From Candidatus Omnitrophota bacterium (GTDB taxonomy: Bacteria > Omnitrophota > Gorgyraeia > Zapsychrales > Fredricksoniimonadaceae): 40,542 nt of DNA. The notes under the pieces were generated by a model. It saw nothing but the letters and a program-made list of their open reading frames with translations, made no database searches and had not been told where the DNA came from. The translations under genes and the position numbers were made by a program. The number at the start of each line of letters is the position of its first letter. Positions within the stretch are counted from its first letter, which is position 1. This document shows positions 10,881-19,794 of this stretch, piece by piece. The stretch covers positions 1 through 40,542 of the forward strand of contig JAKFXC010000099.1 of the NCBI GenBank assembly GCA_021731625.1, written 5' to 3'.

Positions 10881-12113
10881 TTATGGTTTTTGCAGCACCA
10901 TAACGCAATTGATGCCGCCGCGGCCGCGGTTGATGATCATGGCGTTTTTAATATCTTTTGATTTGCCTTTATTGGCGCAATAATCTAAATCGCATTCCGG
11001 GTCTGGCGTGTCTAGATTGATCGTCGGCGGAATGAAAGAATGTTCCATAGCCAGAACCGTTGTAATGACATCCAATACTCCGGAGGCGCCGAGCATATTG
11101 CCGTAAATCGATTTCGGTGCGGTGACCGGAATATTTTTGACATGACTGGTAAAGACTTGCTTGATAGCCTTGGTCTCGGTGATGTCCCCGGCGACAGTGC
11201 CTGCCCCATCGGCGCAAATGTAGTCGATGTCCTTGGGTTGCAGCCCGGCATCTTCCAAGGCCAAACGAATCGCCCTGGCCAGTTGTTTCGCATCGCTCGC
11301 AGGCTCAATGCGGTTGACCCCATCGGTGGTTGAGGCATAGCCGATGATGTTAGCATAAACATGGGCTTTGCGTTTGATCACCCTCGCTTGGGGCTCCAGT
11401 GTCAACACCCCGGCGCCTTCGGCAATGGCCAAGCCATCCCGATTTTTATCAAATGGACGATATGCGTGATGGGGATTGTCATTATTCTTAGTCAGCACAC
11501 CGGAGGTGTTGCAGCACAAAAGCGCGTAAGGAGTAACTGGTGCTTCCATACCGCCAGCCAGAATAAAATCACATTTGTCGCGGATGATGGTGCGGGCGGC
11601 ATAACCAATGGCCATGAGAGAGCTGGCGCGGTCGGCCACAATGGTTTTACTAAAACCCTTGATGCCGTAATTAATTGAAATCTGCCCTTGCGGCGCAGCG
11701 GGAAACCACGCCGAGGCCATAAAGGGGCTTACGCCCTCGCGGCCTTCAATGTACATATCGCGCAGTTCGGTTTCGGCGTAAAGCCATCCCCCCAGGGCAT
11801 TGCCCATAAAAATCCCTACCCTTTTTAAATTTTCTTCGGCCAGGTTGATCTTGGCATCTTCCAGACACATTTCTGAGGCAACCAGCGCCATATGTGAAAA
11901 AAGATCGATCTTTTTAAGCAGACGCGAAGAGACATTGCTGTAGGCCTCGAGTTCCTTGACATGGCCGGCAATGCGGGAAGGATATAACGACGCATCAAAG
12001 CGTTCGATTTTTTCAACCGCGCTGCGTCCCGCCTTGACGTTGGACCAGAAGACCCGTTTGTCAATCCCCGACGGAGAAATGACGCCTAAACCAGTGATAG
12101 CTATTTTTTCCAT
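10881..12113 (-). CDS. Ketosynthase-like chain length factor (KS-beta)
   Basis: KS fold sequence (ITGLGVISPSG) with active-site positions altered: Cys to Arg (TIVADRASSLMA), His to Asp (CADGAGT), His to Asn (KSIYGNMLGASG). Confidence 0.9.
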   Translation of the reverse strand: MEKIAITGLGVISPSGIDKRVFWSNVKAGRSAVEKIERFDASLYPSRIAGHVKELEAYSNVSSRLLKKIDLFSHMALVASEMCLEDAKINLAEENLKRVGIFMGNALGGWLYAETELRDMYIEGREGVSPFMASAWFPAAPQGQISINYGIKGFSKTIVADRASSLMAIGYAARTIIRDKCDFILAGGMEAPVTPYALLCCNTSGVLTKNNDNPHHAYRPFDKNRDGLAIAEGAGVLTLEPQARVIKRKAHVYANIIGYASTTDGVNRIEPASDAKQLARAIRLALEDAGLQPKDIDYICADGAGTVAGDITETKAIKQVFTSHVKNIPVTAPKSIYGNMLGASGVLDVITTVLAMEHSFIPPTINLDTPDPECDLDYCANKGKSKDIKNAMIINRGRGGINCVMVLQKP

Positions 12114-12115
12114 AT

Positions 12116-12301
12116 TTATCTTTTTGCCTTAATTTTGTAGATAATGACGCCAAAAACATATATTAAAAACTGAGAAGCTAAAAAGGAAACCCATGGTTTT
12201 TCCTTTAGATCATACGAATCATGGACTAAGGGAATACAAAAAACAATTAATGCGGCAATAAGAATACTTTGAATATCAAAGAAGTAATTGTTTTTATTCA
12301 C
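12116..12301 (-). CDS. Small two-TM hypothetical protein
   Basis: 61 aa, hydrophobic segments SILIAALIVFCIPLV and FLASQFLIYVFGVIIY, between the KS and CLF genes. Confidence 0.5.
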   Translation of the reverse strand: MNKNNYFFDIQSILIAALIVFCIPLVHDSYDLKEKPWVSFLASQFLIYVFGVIIYKIKAKR

Positions 12302-12320
12302 ATGTACCCTTTCTCTTAGA

Positions 12321-13589
12321 TTAGCCCGAGAATCTCTTCAAAACCATCGCCGAATGAATCCCCGAAAATCCGCTCGACGTTTTTAATATACAATCCACCT
12401 TCTTTTGAATGGCCTCATTGGGAATATAGTTCAAATCGCATTGTGGATCTTTCTCCTCCTGATTGATCGTCGGCGGCAATATGTTGCGCTCAAAGATCAA
12501 TGAACTTAGGGCCAATTCAATGCCATTGGCGCCGGCTAAAGGATGACCGATCATCGATTTAACCGATGAGATGGGCAGCTTATGAGCATAGGAGCCCAAG
12601 GCCATTTTGTAAGCGCTGGTTTCAAACACGTCGTTTTGCTTGGTCGACGAACCATGGGCATTGACGTAGTCGATGGATTCCGGCTTTATTCCCGCATCCT
12701 GCATCGCCAGGATAATACTGTCGGCCATGGCATCGCCTTCCGGGGGCAAATCGGTCATGTGGTAGGCATTGCAGGTGGTGCCAAAGCCGGTCAGCTCGCA
12801 ATAAATACGGGCGCCGCGTTTTAAGGCGTGGTTTAACTCTTCCACAATCAGTAGACCGGCGCCTTCGGAAATCACAAATCCATTCCTCTTATTATCAAAC
12901 GGTCGACTGGCCCTAGCCGGATCCTCATTGTGCACGGACAGGACATTGACCGTATCGAAAGCCCCGAAGGTAATCGGCGTGACCGGAGCTTCGGAAGCAC
13001 CGGTAATCATGATGTCCACATCCCCATCGCTGATTGCTTCAAACGAGAATCCAACCGAGTCCGTACCAGCGGTGCATCCGGTGGAAATCGTGTTGCAAAC
13101 GCCTTTGAGGCCATACTTGGCAGCGATTTCGCTTGAAGGCGTATTAAACATGGCGGCATCATACAGGTCAGGACGAACCACCATAGGATTGATTGGATTT
13201 TTGCCGCTGTCGGTAACTAGGGCAAACTCTTCCTCCATATATTTGGTGCCGCAAATGGCATTCGCCAAAGATACACCCATACGCTCAAGGTCTACATTGC
13301 GCAAATTGAGGCGGGAATCTTCCAGGGCCATGCGCGCCGCCACGCAGGCAAATTGCACATACCGGTCCATGCGGATGGCTTCTTCAAAACTTAAGCCTAA
13401 GGCAATGGGATCAAAATCATGCACCTGGGCGGCGATTTTGGTATTAAATATCGAGACATCGAACTCCGTCACCCGTCGCACCGCGGAAACTCCTTTGATC
13501 ATGGCGGAGAAACAGGCATCATTGCCGATGCCATTGGGGGAAATGATGCCGACGCCGGTAACGACTACTCTGCGTTTCTTATTATTCAT
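12321..13589 (-). CDS. Beta-ketoacyl synthase, KS-alpha
   Basis: Intact Cys (STGCTAGTDS), His (NAHGSSTKQND) and His (KSMIGHPLAGANG) motifs. Confidence 0.95.
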   Translation of the reverse strand: MNNKKRRVVVTGVGIISPNGIGNDACFSAMIKGVSAVRRVTEFDVSIFNTKIAAQVHDFDPIALGLSFEEAIRMDRYVQFACVAARMALEDSRLNLRNVDLERMGVSLANAICGTKYMEEEFALVTDSGKNPINPMVVRPDLYDAAMFNTPSSEIAAKYGLKGVCNTISTGCTAGTDSVGFSFEAISDGDVDIMITGASEAPVTPITFGAFDTVNVLSVHNEDPARASRPFDNKRNGFVISEGAGLLIVEELNHALKRGARIYCELTGFGTTCNAYHMTDLPPEGDAMADSIILAMQDAGIKPESIDYVNAHGSSTKQNDVFETSAYKMALGSYAHKLPISSVKSMIGHPLAGANGIELALSSLIFERNILPPTINQEEKDPQCDLNYIPNEAIQKKVDCILKTSSGFSGIHSAMVLKRFSG

Positions 13590-13590
13590 A

Positions 13591-14022
13591 TTAATGCCTC
13601 AAGGTCTCGTCCATTAAATTATTGTGACTGCCAATGACTTGCCAGCGCTCTTTGCCTTTTTTCCAGGTCATGGTGTAGCGACGGATGACCCGTTTGCCGC
13701 CTTCGGAATTGATCTCCACGGTAAAAATCAAATACTGCAAAATGGCGATGTCGCCATGCAGTTTCATCTGGATGGGACGCAGTTCGCAAATGGCAATGTT
13801 GGTGTTTTTGGTCCAGAACCCCACCCATTTGTCCAGCCAGGGGCGGTCGACGGGAATGGGACTTTCATGGCCATAACCGATCATATCCGCATGGATGTAT
13901 TTGATGAATTCATCCACGCGCTTGTTGATCAAATGGTCCCAATGCGTTTCCACGCATTGCCAAACTTCTTTTTGAGTGTCATTCCAATATTCCGGGATCC
14001 AGGAAGATAATTTCGAACTCAT
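13591..14022 (-). CDS. NTF2-like/SnoaL-type protein
   Basis: 143 aa; N-terminal WQCVETHWDHLINKRVDEFIKYIHADMIGYG and C-terminal RRYTMTWKKGKERWQVIGSH pattern. Confidence 0.72.
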   Translation of the reverse strand: MSSKLSSWIPEYWNDTQKEVWQCVETHWDHLINKRVDEFIKYIHADMIGYGHESPIPVDRPWLDKWVGFWTKNTNIAICELRPIQMKLHGDIAILQYLIFTVEINSEGGKRVIRRYTMTWKKGKERWQVIGSHNNLMDETLRH

Positions 14023-15029
14023 ACGGTCGTCTCCGTTAATTTAAAGGCCTCTTTGACATCCTCAAAACTGTAAAATTTTCCGGTGCGCTCTACTTGATGA
14101 ACCATGCTAACGACCATGCTATTTAATGGCGATGGGATTTTAAGGTGACTGCCAATTTGCACCGTCTCCCCGTTGATAAAATCAATTTCACTAGTCTTGC
14201 CCCGTAGGATGCTCTGCAGAATCGAACCGTACAGCGGCTCCTTGCTTAAGCCGGTCAATGTTTTTTGCAAAATTCCAGCAGCCTGATCGACGGGCATTCC
14301 GGCCATTCCTAGGATGCGCTCCTTAGGAAAGTTCTCCATGGATACGAGCTCAATCTTGGCCTCTGCAATAATACTCAGACCCTCTTTAAGCAATAAAACA
14401 CTCAAACGGCACATGTCGATATCGGCAAACGTCTCCTGCATGGATTTGCCGACTAAGGCCGGGATGCAGTTATTGAAATTGATAAAAAGCTTCAAATATT
14501 TTTGACCAGTGATATTTATTTCCACCTTGGTCTTAAACGCCTTGTTTAAAACTTCGGCGATTTTGTGCGTGGTGGGGTCGACCGGGGTAAAAGGACGGCC
14601 GATTAACCAATCACCTTCAAAATTCAGAGTGATCTCTCCTGGTTTGACATACGTGGCACCGAACATCACGATGCTGGAGAGCTGCCGCGACTGGTCAAAA
14701 TGACTGCTAAGAATGTTATCGGCCTGCACCCCATTTTGCGTCGTCAAAACGAGACCAGTATCCAAACATTCATTGTTCTCCTGATAGCAATCCTCCAGGT
14801 CCTGCGTCTTGACGGCAAAAATGACCAAATCATAGGGTTGATCCATTTTGACCATGGCCGGCAAACGCACCACTTCCGTCCCGCGGACGCCTTTGATGCT
14901 CAGGCCGCTGGCATTGATGGCATCGGCCTGATCTTGACGGACAATCAGCACCACGTCTTCTTTGGCCTTCTTAAGATAGGCCGCCACCACACCGCCGATA
15001 GCACCTGCTCCCATCACCGCAATTCTCAT
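14019..15029 (-). CDS. 2-dehydropantoate 2-reductase family (PanE-like) oxidoreductase
   Basis: MRIAVMGAGAIGGVVAAYL Rossmann motif, TTQNGVQADNIL, family-typical length. Confidence 0.88.
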   Translation of the reverse strand: MRIAVMGAGAIGGVVAAYLKKAKEDVVLIVRQDQADAINASGLSIKGVRGTEVVRLPAMVKMDQPYDLVIFAVKTQDLEDCYQENNECLDTGLVLTTQNGVQADNILSSHFDQSRQLSSIVMFGATYVKPGEITLNFEGDWLIGRPFTPVDPTTHKIAEVLNKAFKTKVEINITGQKYLKLFINFNNCIPALVGKSMQETFADIDMCRLSVLLLKEGLSIIAEAKIELVSMENFPKERILGMAGMPVDQAAGILQKTLTGLSKEPLYGSILQSILRGKTSEIDFINGETVQIGSHLKIPSPLNSMVVSMVHQVERTGKFYSFEDVKEAFKLTETTV

Positions 15030-15032
15030 CGC

Positions 15033-15305
15033 TTAACTCCGGTATTTCTCATAATTAAAACCCACCTCATCCATAATCCGAATCATTAGGGAATAAAAGG
15101 CCTTGGGCACTTCGCTGGTAAACGCGGCAACAATGTCCTCTTCCTCGACTTGCAAGGCGCCGCGGCTTTGGGCATTCTCTTCCGCCTTTTTGTTTACCAC
15201 TTCTTTGGCTAGGCGGCGGTGAAAGACCGGGATCAAGCTAATCATTTTATGATATTTCGCCATGGCCCCGGGTTCCCATTTCATCGAGGTGACAATGGTG
15301 ACCAT
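15033..15305 (-). CDS. Small PCP_red-like domain protein
   Basis: 90 aa, IPVFHRRLAKEVVNKKAEENAQSRGALQVEEEDIVAAF resembles the C-terminal PCP_red domain of dark-operative protochlorophyllide reductase. Confidence 0.5.
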   Translation of the reverse strand: MVTIVTSMKWEPGAMAKYHKMISLIPVFHRRLAKEVVNKKAEENAQSRGALQVEEEDIVAAFTSEVPKAFYSLMIRIMDEVGFNYEKYRS

Positions 15306-15306
15306 A

Positions 15307-16776
15307 TTACCTCGCTGCCTGCACGCGGGAATTCGCTTCCCACTTGGAAATGTTGTTCATGAAGTCTTTCACACAAAGTTTGACCCGAATGTCGTAGTCA
15401 CTTTCCATGATCCGGTGGATGCGCTCTGGTTTGGAATAATACTCGCGCATGCACCAGGCGCCCAGACGGCCGACGTCTTCGATGCTTAAAAAATCCGTCG
15501 GGATGACCGGGTGCTGAAAATCCCACTCCTTTAAATTAATAGTTTCGGGATCAAACCAGCCTTTTTGAATGCCGTAACGCCAGTCTGGAGAATTAGGTAC
15601 CGGAGTCAAATAATCCAAAGCAAACACATCAGGATCGATTTCGTCGGCAATGCGCAGGCGTTCTTTGATTTTTTCTTCGGTGTCTTCTCGTAAGCCAATG
15701 AGCACGGTGCCGACGGTGCCGATGTTCTGTTCACGCAGGATCTGGATGGTTCTGCGGATTTGATCAATGGTGACGCCTTTACCGGTTTTAACCAGCTGCG
15801 AATCGGATTCCACTTCCACGCCGGTCAACGCCATAAACAAGCCTGCCTTGCGCATGAGGGGCAGGATGCTGTGCTGCGAAATCCACTGATCTGCCCGACC
15901 CAGGCAAACCCAGCCGATGTTATTGCCGCGCTTGATCTTCTCTTCGCAAAATTCAATCATGGCTTTGGTGTCGCTGTTAAAGGCATCGTCTTGCATGACA
16001 ACTGTCGTGATGCCGTAATTTTTCTCCAATACATCCAGTTCATCGACGATGCGTTTGCCGGAGAGCCCGCGCCAGGAGGTGAAATCTTTGGCGGCGGAAC
16101 GGCTGTCGTACAAGGCCCACTCATAACAAAAATGGCATTTGCCCGGGCAGCCACGGGACGTCATAAGTTCTGCAAAGGGCTTCCAATACGTATGGCCGAC
16201 ATATTTATCCATCGGGAATAAATCATACGCCGGCATCGGCAATGGATTTAAATCCGGAATCAAACCCCGATGCGGGCCGACCACCACGGTCGCTTTGTCC
16301 TTGCGGGAAACCAATCCGGGAATGTCGCGCATGTCTTTGGTTTTAGTTTTTAAGTTGTTCAGCAGGTCTTCTAAGGTAAGTTCCCCTTCGCCAATTAAGA
16401 TATAGTCAATCCAAGGGTTTAAGCGCATTTGCCGTTCGTAGTCCGCCGAATACCATAAGCCGGACGCAACGGTGATGATCGACGGGAATTTCTGTTTGAT
16501 CAAGCGCATGGCCTCATTGAAATACCAAATGACGGCGGCGCCGCAGGTAGAGAAGAGCTGATCACCTAGGAAAACCATTTCCGGCTTGGTTTTTTCCATG
16601 CTGGCGAGCATCGCGTCCCAATCCATGTCCAGGGCCCGGCAGTCCAAGGCATCCACGGTGGCTATGCCCTTTGCCCGCACATAGGCGGCAACCTGGGCGT
16701 GCATTTGATTAGCGGCCCGGTGAAATCCATGCGAGTCCCAGGCTTTCAGCGGCGGTGTTAAGAATAAGAGTTTCAT
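15307..16776 (-). CDS. B12-binding-type radical SAM protein (BchE-like architecture)
   Basis: N-terminal cobalamin-binding-like region (LLFLTPP...VFLGDQLFSTCGAAVIW), radical SAM motif RGCPGKCHFCYEW (CX3CX2C). Start MKLLFL at 16776 preferred. Confidence 0.93.
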   Translation of the reverse strand: MKLLFLTPPLKAWDSHGFHRAANQMHAQVAAYVRAKGIATVDALDCRALDMDWDAMLASMEKTKPEMVFLGDQLFSTCGAAVIWYFNEAMRLIKQKFPSIITVASGLWYSADYERQMRLNPWIDYILIGEGELTLEDLLNNLKTKTKDMRDIPGLVSRKDKATVVVGPHRGLIPDLNPLPMPAYDLFPMDKYVGHTYWKPFAELMTSRGCPGKCHFCYEWALYDSRSAAKDFTSWRGLSGKRIVDELDVLEKNYGITTVVMQDDAFNSDTKAMIEFCEEKIKRGNNIGWVCLGRADQWISQHSILPLMRKAGLFMALTGVEVESDSQLVKTGKGVTIDQIRRTIQILREQNIGTVGTVLIGLREDTEEKIKERLRIADEIDPDVFALDYLTPVPNSPDWRYGIQKGWFDPETINLKEWDFQHPVIPTDFLSIEDVGRLGAWCMREYYSKPERIHRIMESDYDIRVKLCVKDFMNNISKWEANSRVQAAR

Positions 16777-16794
16777 CTTCAGTCCTTTCGAAAG

Positions 16795-16863
16795 TAGGGA
16801 CAACTCCCTATTTTTATAAAGAACAGAACCCTATTGAAGAAATAGGGGGCTGTCCCCAATTAA
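16795..16863. repeat. Imperfect inverted repeat, REP/BIME-like (gggacaactccctattt ... aaatagggggctgtcccc)
   Basis: Two arms in the radical SAM/ALDH intergenic gap; a related single arm occurs at 20750-20775. Confidence 0.6.
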
Positions 16864-18359
16864 TACCAACTGGTCACCAGTGACTTGCCGCCGGGTGTTT
16901 GATCAGTGGCAATATGTTTGACCTGCGTGTATTCAAACAAACCCTCTTTGCCCAACTCGCGGCCAAAGCCGCTTTGCTTATATCCTCCGAATGGGGCCTC
17001 GTTTAAAAATACTCCGTAGGTATTGATCCAAACGGTCCCGCAGCGCAGACGCTTGGCCACCATATTAGCCTTGGTCAAATCCTTGGTCCAGACCATGGCA
17101 GCCAATCCATACTTGCAATCATTAGCCATGTGCACTGCTTCTTCCACCGATGAAAAAGGAATCACGCACAGGACCGGGCCAAAAATTTCTTCCTGGGCCA
17201 CGCGCATGTTATTGCGCACATTGGTCAAAATGGTCGGCTCGATATAGGCACCTTTGGGGTTGATTCCGTCCGGAATTTTTCCGCCAGCAGCAATTTTTGC
17301 CCCCTCGGCCAAGGCCATTTCGATCGCAGTTAAGATCTGGTCGCGGTGCTTGACACTGATAAGTGGCCCAAATTCCGTTTCAAAATTGTCCGCTGGGCCG
17401 ATTTTTAGGGCTTTGGCTTTGGCAATTAACTTGTGCAGAAATTCCTGGTAAATGTCATCCTCAAGCAGCAGCCGCGATCCCGCGGTGCACATCTGCCCCT
17501 GATTCATAAATATCGACGATAAGGTGCCTCCCAGGGCCGCTTCCATATCACAGTCGGCAAACACAATATTCGGCGACTTGCCGCCAAGCTCAAGCGTCAA
17601 TTTCTTGATGCCCTTGGCGGCGGTACTCATCACGTCTTCACCGCTGTTGCTGCTGCCGGTAAATGAAATCATGTCCACTTGCGAGTTTGCCACCAAAACT
17701 TTTCCCATCTCACGCTTAGATGAACAAACCACGTTAAGCACACCTTTGGGAAAACCGACGGTGTTCATAAGTTTGGCCAGAGCCATGATAGCGGCACTTC
17801 CTAAATGAGAAACTTTAAGCACCACGGTATTTCCAGCTAATAAAGCCGGGGCCACTTTCCAGGCAGTCATGATCAACGGATAGTTCCAAGGAACAATGGC
17901 GCCCACCACTCCGACAGGTTCGCGCTCAATAAGACTGAAAACTGGAGCCGCGTGTTTGATGACCTCGCAGCTGATATGGCCGGGAACATTGCCGAAATAT
18001 TCAAAGCTTTCCGCGCAGGTTGGCACATCAATAAACGTCGTGTGCTTAATTGTTTTGCCGGTTGAGACACATTCAAGATCTGCCAATTCCTTGGCGTTGG
18101 CCCGGACAAGCTCCCCGATTTTTAACAGAATCTGACCGCGCTCACCCACCGACATGCTGGTCCATCGGCCATGGTCAAAGGCCAGCCGAGCGGCGCTCAC
18201 AGCTCGCTCGATCTCTATGCTATCGGCATCGGCAAGGCGGGCGAACACTTCCCCGTTCGATGGATTAACGGCGTCAAAGTATTTTCCTGACGAAGCTGGG
18301 GCCACCTTGCCCTCGATCAATAAACCAAATTGTTGTATTTGCGTATTCGTCTTTATCAT
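16860..18359 (-). CDS. NAD(P)-dependent aldehyde dehydrogenase
   Basis: VPWNYPL, LELGGKSP and NQGQMCTAGSR motifs; start MIKTN at 18359 overlaps the aldolase stop (TAATG). Confidence 0.95.
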   Translation of the reverse strand: MIKTNTQIQQFGLLIEGKVAPASSGKYFDAVNPSNGEVFARLADADSIEIERAVSAARLAFDHGRWTSMSVGERGQILLKIGELVRANAKELADLECVSTGKTIKHTTFIDVPTCAESFEYFGNVPGHISCEVIKHAAPVFSLIEREPVGVVGAIVPWNYPLIMTAWKVAPALLAGNTVVLKVSHLGSAAIMALAKLMNTVGFPKGVLNVVCSSKREMGKVLVANSQVDMISFTGSSNSGEDVMSTAAKGIKKLTLELGGKSPNIVFADCDMEAALGGTLSSIFMNQGQMCTAGSRLLLEDDIYQEFLHKLIAKAKALKIGPADNFETEFGPLISVKHRDQILTAIEMALAEGAKIAAGGKIPDGINPKGAYIEPTILTNVRNNMRVAQEEIFGPVLCVIPFSSVEEAVHMANDCKYGLAAMVWTKDLTKANMVAKRLRCGTVWINTYGVFLNEAPFGGYKQSGFGRELGKEGLFEYTQVKHIATDQTPGGKSLVTSWY

Positions 18360-19333
18360 TATTCCACCGGCACCTGGGCCCAGAGCTGAAAGATACGGCT
18401 GCAGGGCGCATACCATTTGGAAATACGAGCAAAATCCCCCCGCAAATTCATTTTCTTTTGGGTCGTGGCCACAAACGGGTCGATTTCTCTATTAAACACC
18501 GCCCGCCAAATGTCTTGGTTGGCGGTGATCAAAAATTCGGCATTGGTGTCTTTGCCGGTTTCGGTAATCTGGCCGTTGTGGAATTTAAAACTATACACGT
18601 CCCCCGTCTCCTGGAGGCATACCGCCAAATCCATATTCATGGCGGTTTTGCTTCCTAGTTCCTGCATTTGGGCATCGCTGTTGACCAGTCGCACAATTTC
18701 CTTGATCTGATCGCCAGAGAACAATTTATATTTTTTTGCCGAAGGCTCCTGAAATTGGGTTACGGTATGTGTCCCCTTATAGTGCACGCTCACCAAGTCC
18801 ATTTTAACTTGTTCTTCCAATTCCTGGATCAGCACGAAGGCATCAAACAGATCTTTGCCCACCGCAACCACGCCGTGATGGCGAAGGACTATGATGTTGT
18901 TGGCGGTCAACTCCTTAAGCACCGGTGCAGCGTCCGTCACCGATGGGGTGGTTTGCTCAATGGACTTGACTTCTCCTAAATAGAATTTGGCTTCAAAAGT
19001 TTTGGGGCTAAAAGTTTGGTTGGCCAGGAAAAAACCATTGGTGTAAGTCGGATGCGTGTGCACAACAGCACTGACGGCCGGCAAATTTTTGTAAATTTCC
19101 GTATGCATCAGCCGTTCGCTGGAAGCCGTGCCCTGCCCGACCACGTCGCCGGAAACTTTCATGGTCAAGATGTCTTGCGGTCTTAAATATCCCAAACACG
19201 TGCCGGTGGCCGTGATGAGCAGCGTCTGTGCATCGAGGCGGGCGCTGATATTACCGTTAAAGCCGGTGACCAAGCCCTTGTCCCAAAGCAATTTACCGAT
19301 ATCGATAATTCTTGTTTGCAATGGTTCACTCAT
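18359..19333 (-). CDS. Class II aldolase/adducin family protein with C-terminal SCP2-like domain
   Basis: Aldolase part: TGFNGNISAR, SSERLMHTEIY, VVHTHPTYTN, LRHHGVVAVG; C-terminal ~100 aa (DVYSFKFHNGQITETGKDTNAEFLITANQDIWRAVFNREIDPFVATTQKKMNLRGDFARISKW) SCP2-like. Start MSEPLQ at 19333. Confidence 0.87.
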   Translation of the reverse strand: MSEPLQTRIIDIGKLLWDKGLVTGFNGNISARLDAQTLLITATGTCLGYLRPQDILTMKVSGDVVGQGTASSERLMHTEIYKNLPAVSAVVHTHPTYTNGFFLANQTFSPKTFEAKFYLGEVKSIEQTTPSVTDAAPVLKELTANNIIVLRHHGVVAVGKDLFDAFVLIQELEEQVKMDLVSVHYKGTHTVTQFQEPSAKKYKLFSGDQIKEIVRLVNSDAQMQELGSKTAMNMDLAVCLQETGDVYSFKFHNGQITETGKDTNAEFLITANQDIWRAVFNREIDPFVATTQKKMNLRGDFARISKWYAPCSRIFQLWAQVPVE

Positions 19334-19794
19334 AAATATTTTCCCGAAACCCATTCCACCAGCGGCACATACCCTTGGGTGCCTTTGGGTGCGATGGCCT
19401 TGCCTTCAAACGATAAAATATCACCCGGGCTGCCCAAAAACCGCGTCCGCGCTCTGGCCGGCATTAGCTGCACCGGAACCTGATGAGTTTTGGCCAACAC
19501 CGCGCATACCAACGCGCCGGTATCGCATAAGGCCCCGCCTTTGTCGGCATACTGGCAGGCCAAAATCACCCGACCGACCATTTTCTTGAAGAATAAAAAC
19601 CCCGCCATATTGTCGCAAATGATCGTCGGAGTAATCCCCTGCTTTAAAAGCGCCTTGGCGTTGAGTTTTCCCGCCTCGAGGGATGGTCTGCCTTCACAAA
19701 CAAAAACCGTTTGCTTCTTGCCCGGTTTGATTTTCTTAATCGCAAGGTCATCTAAAACGCCTTGAATCAGCAGCGCCCCCCTAGAGTCCGGCAT
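19330..19794 (-). CDS. Truncated MtnA/eIF2B-like protein
   Basis: 154 aa matching only the C-terminal half of MtnA: VFVCEGRPSLEAGKLNAKALLKQGITPTIICDNMAGFLF...ALVCAVLAKTHQVPVQLMPA. Confidence 0.8.
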   Translation of the reverse strand: MPDSRGALLIQGVLDDLAIKKIKPGKKQTVFVCEGRPSLEAGKLNAKALLKQGITPTIICDNMAGFLFFKKMVGRVILACQYADKGGALCDTGALVCAVLAKTHQVPVQLMPARARTRFLGSPGDILSFEGKAIAPKGTQGYVPLVEWVSGKYL

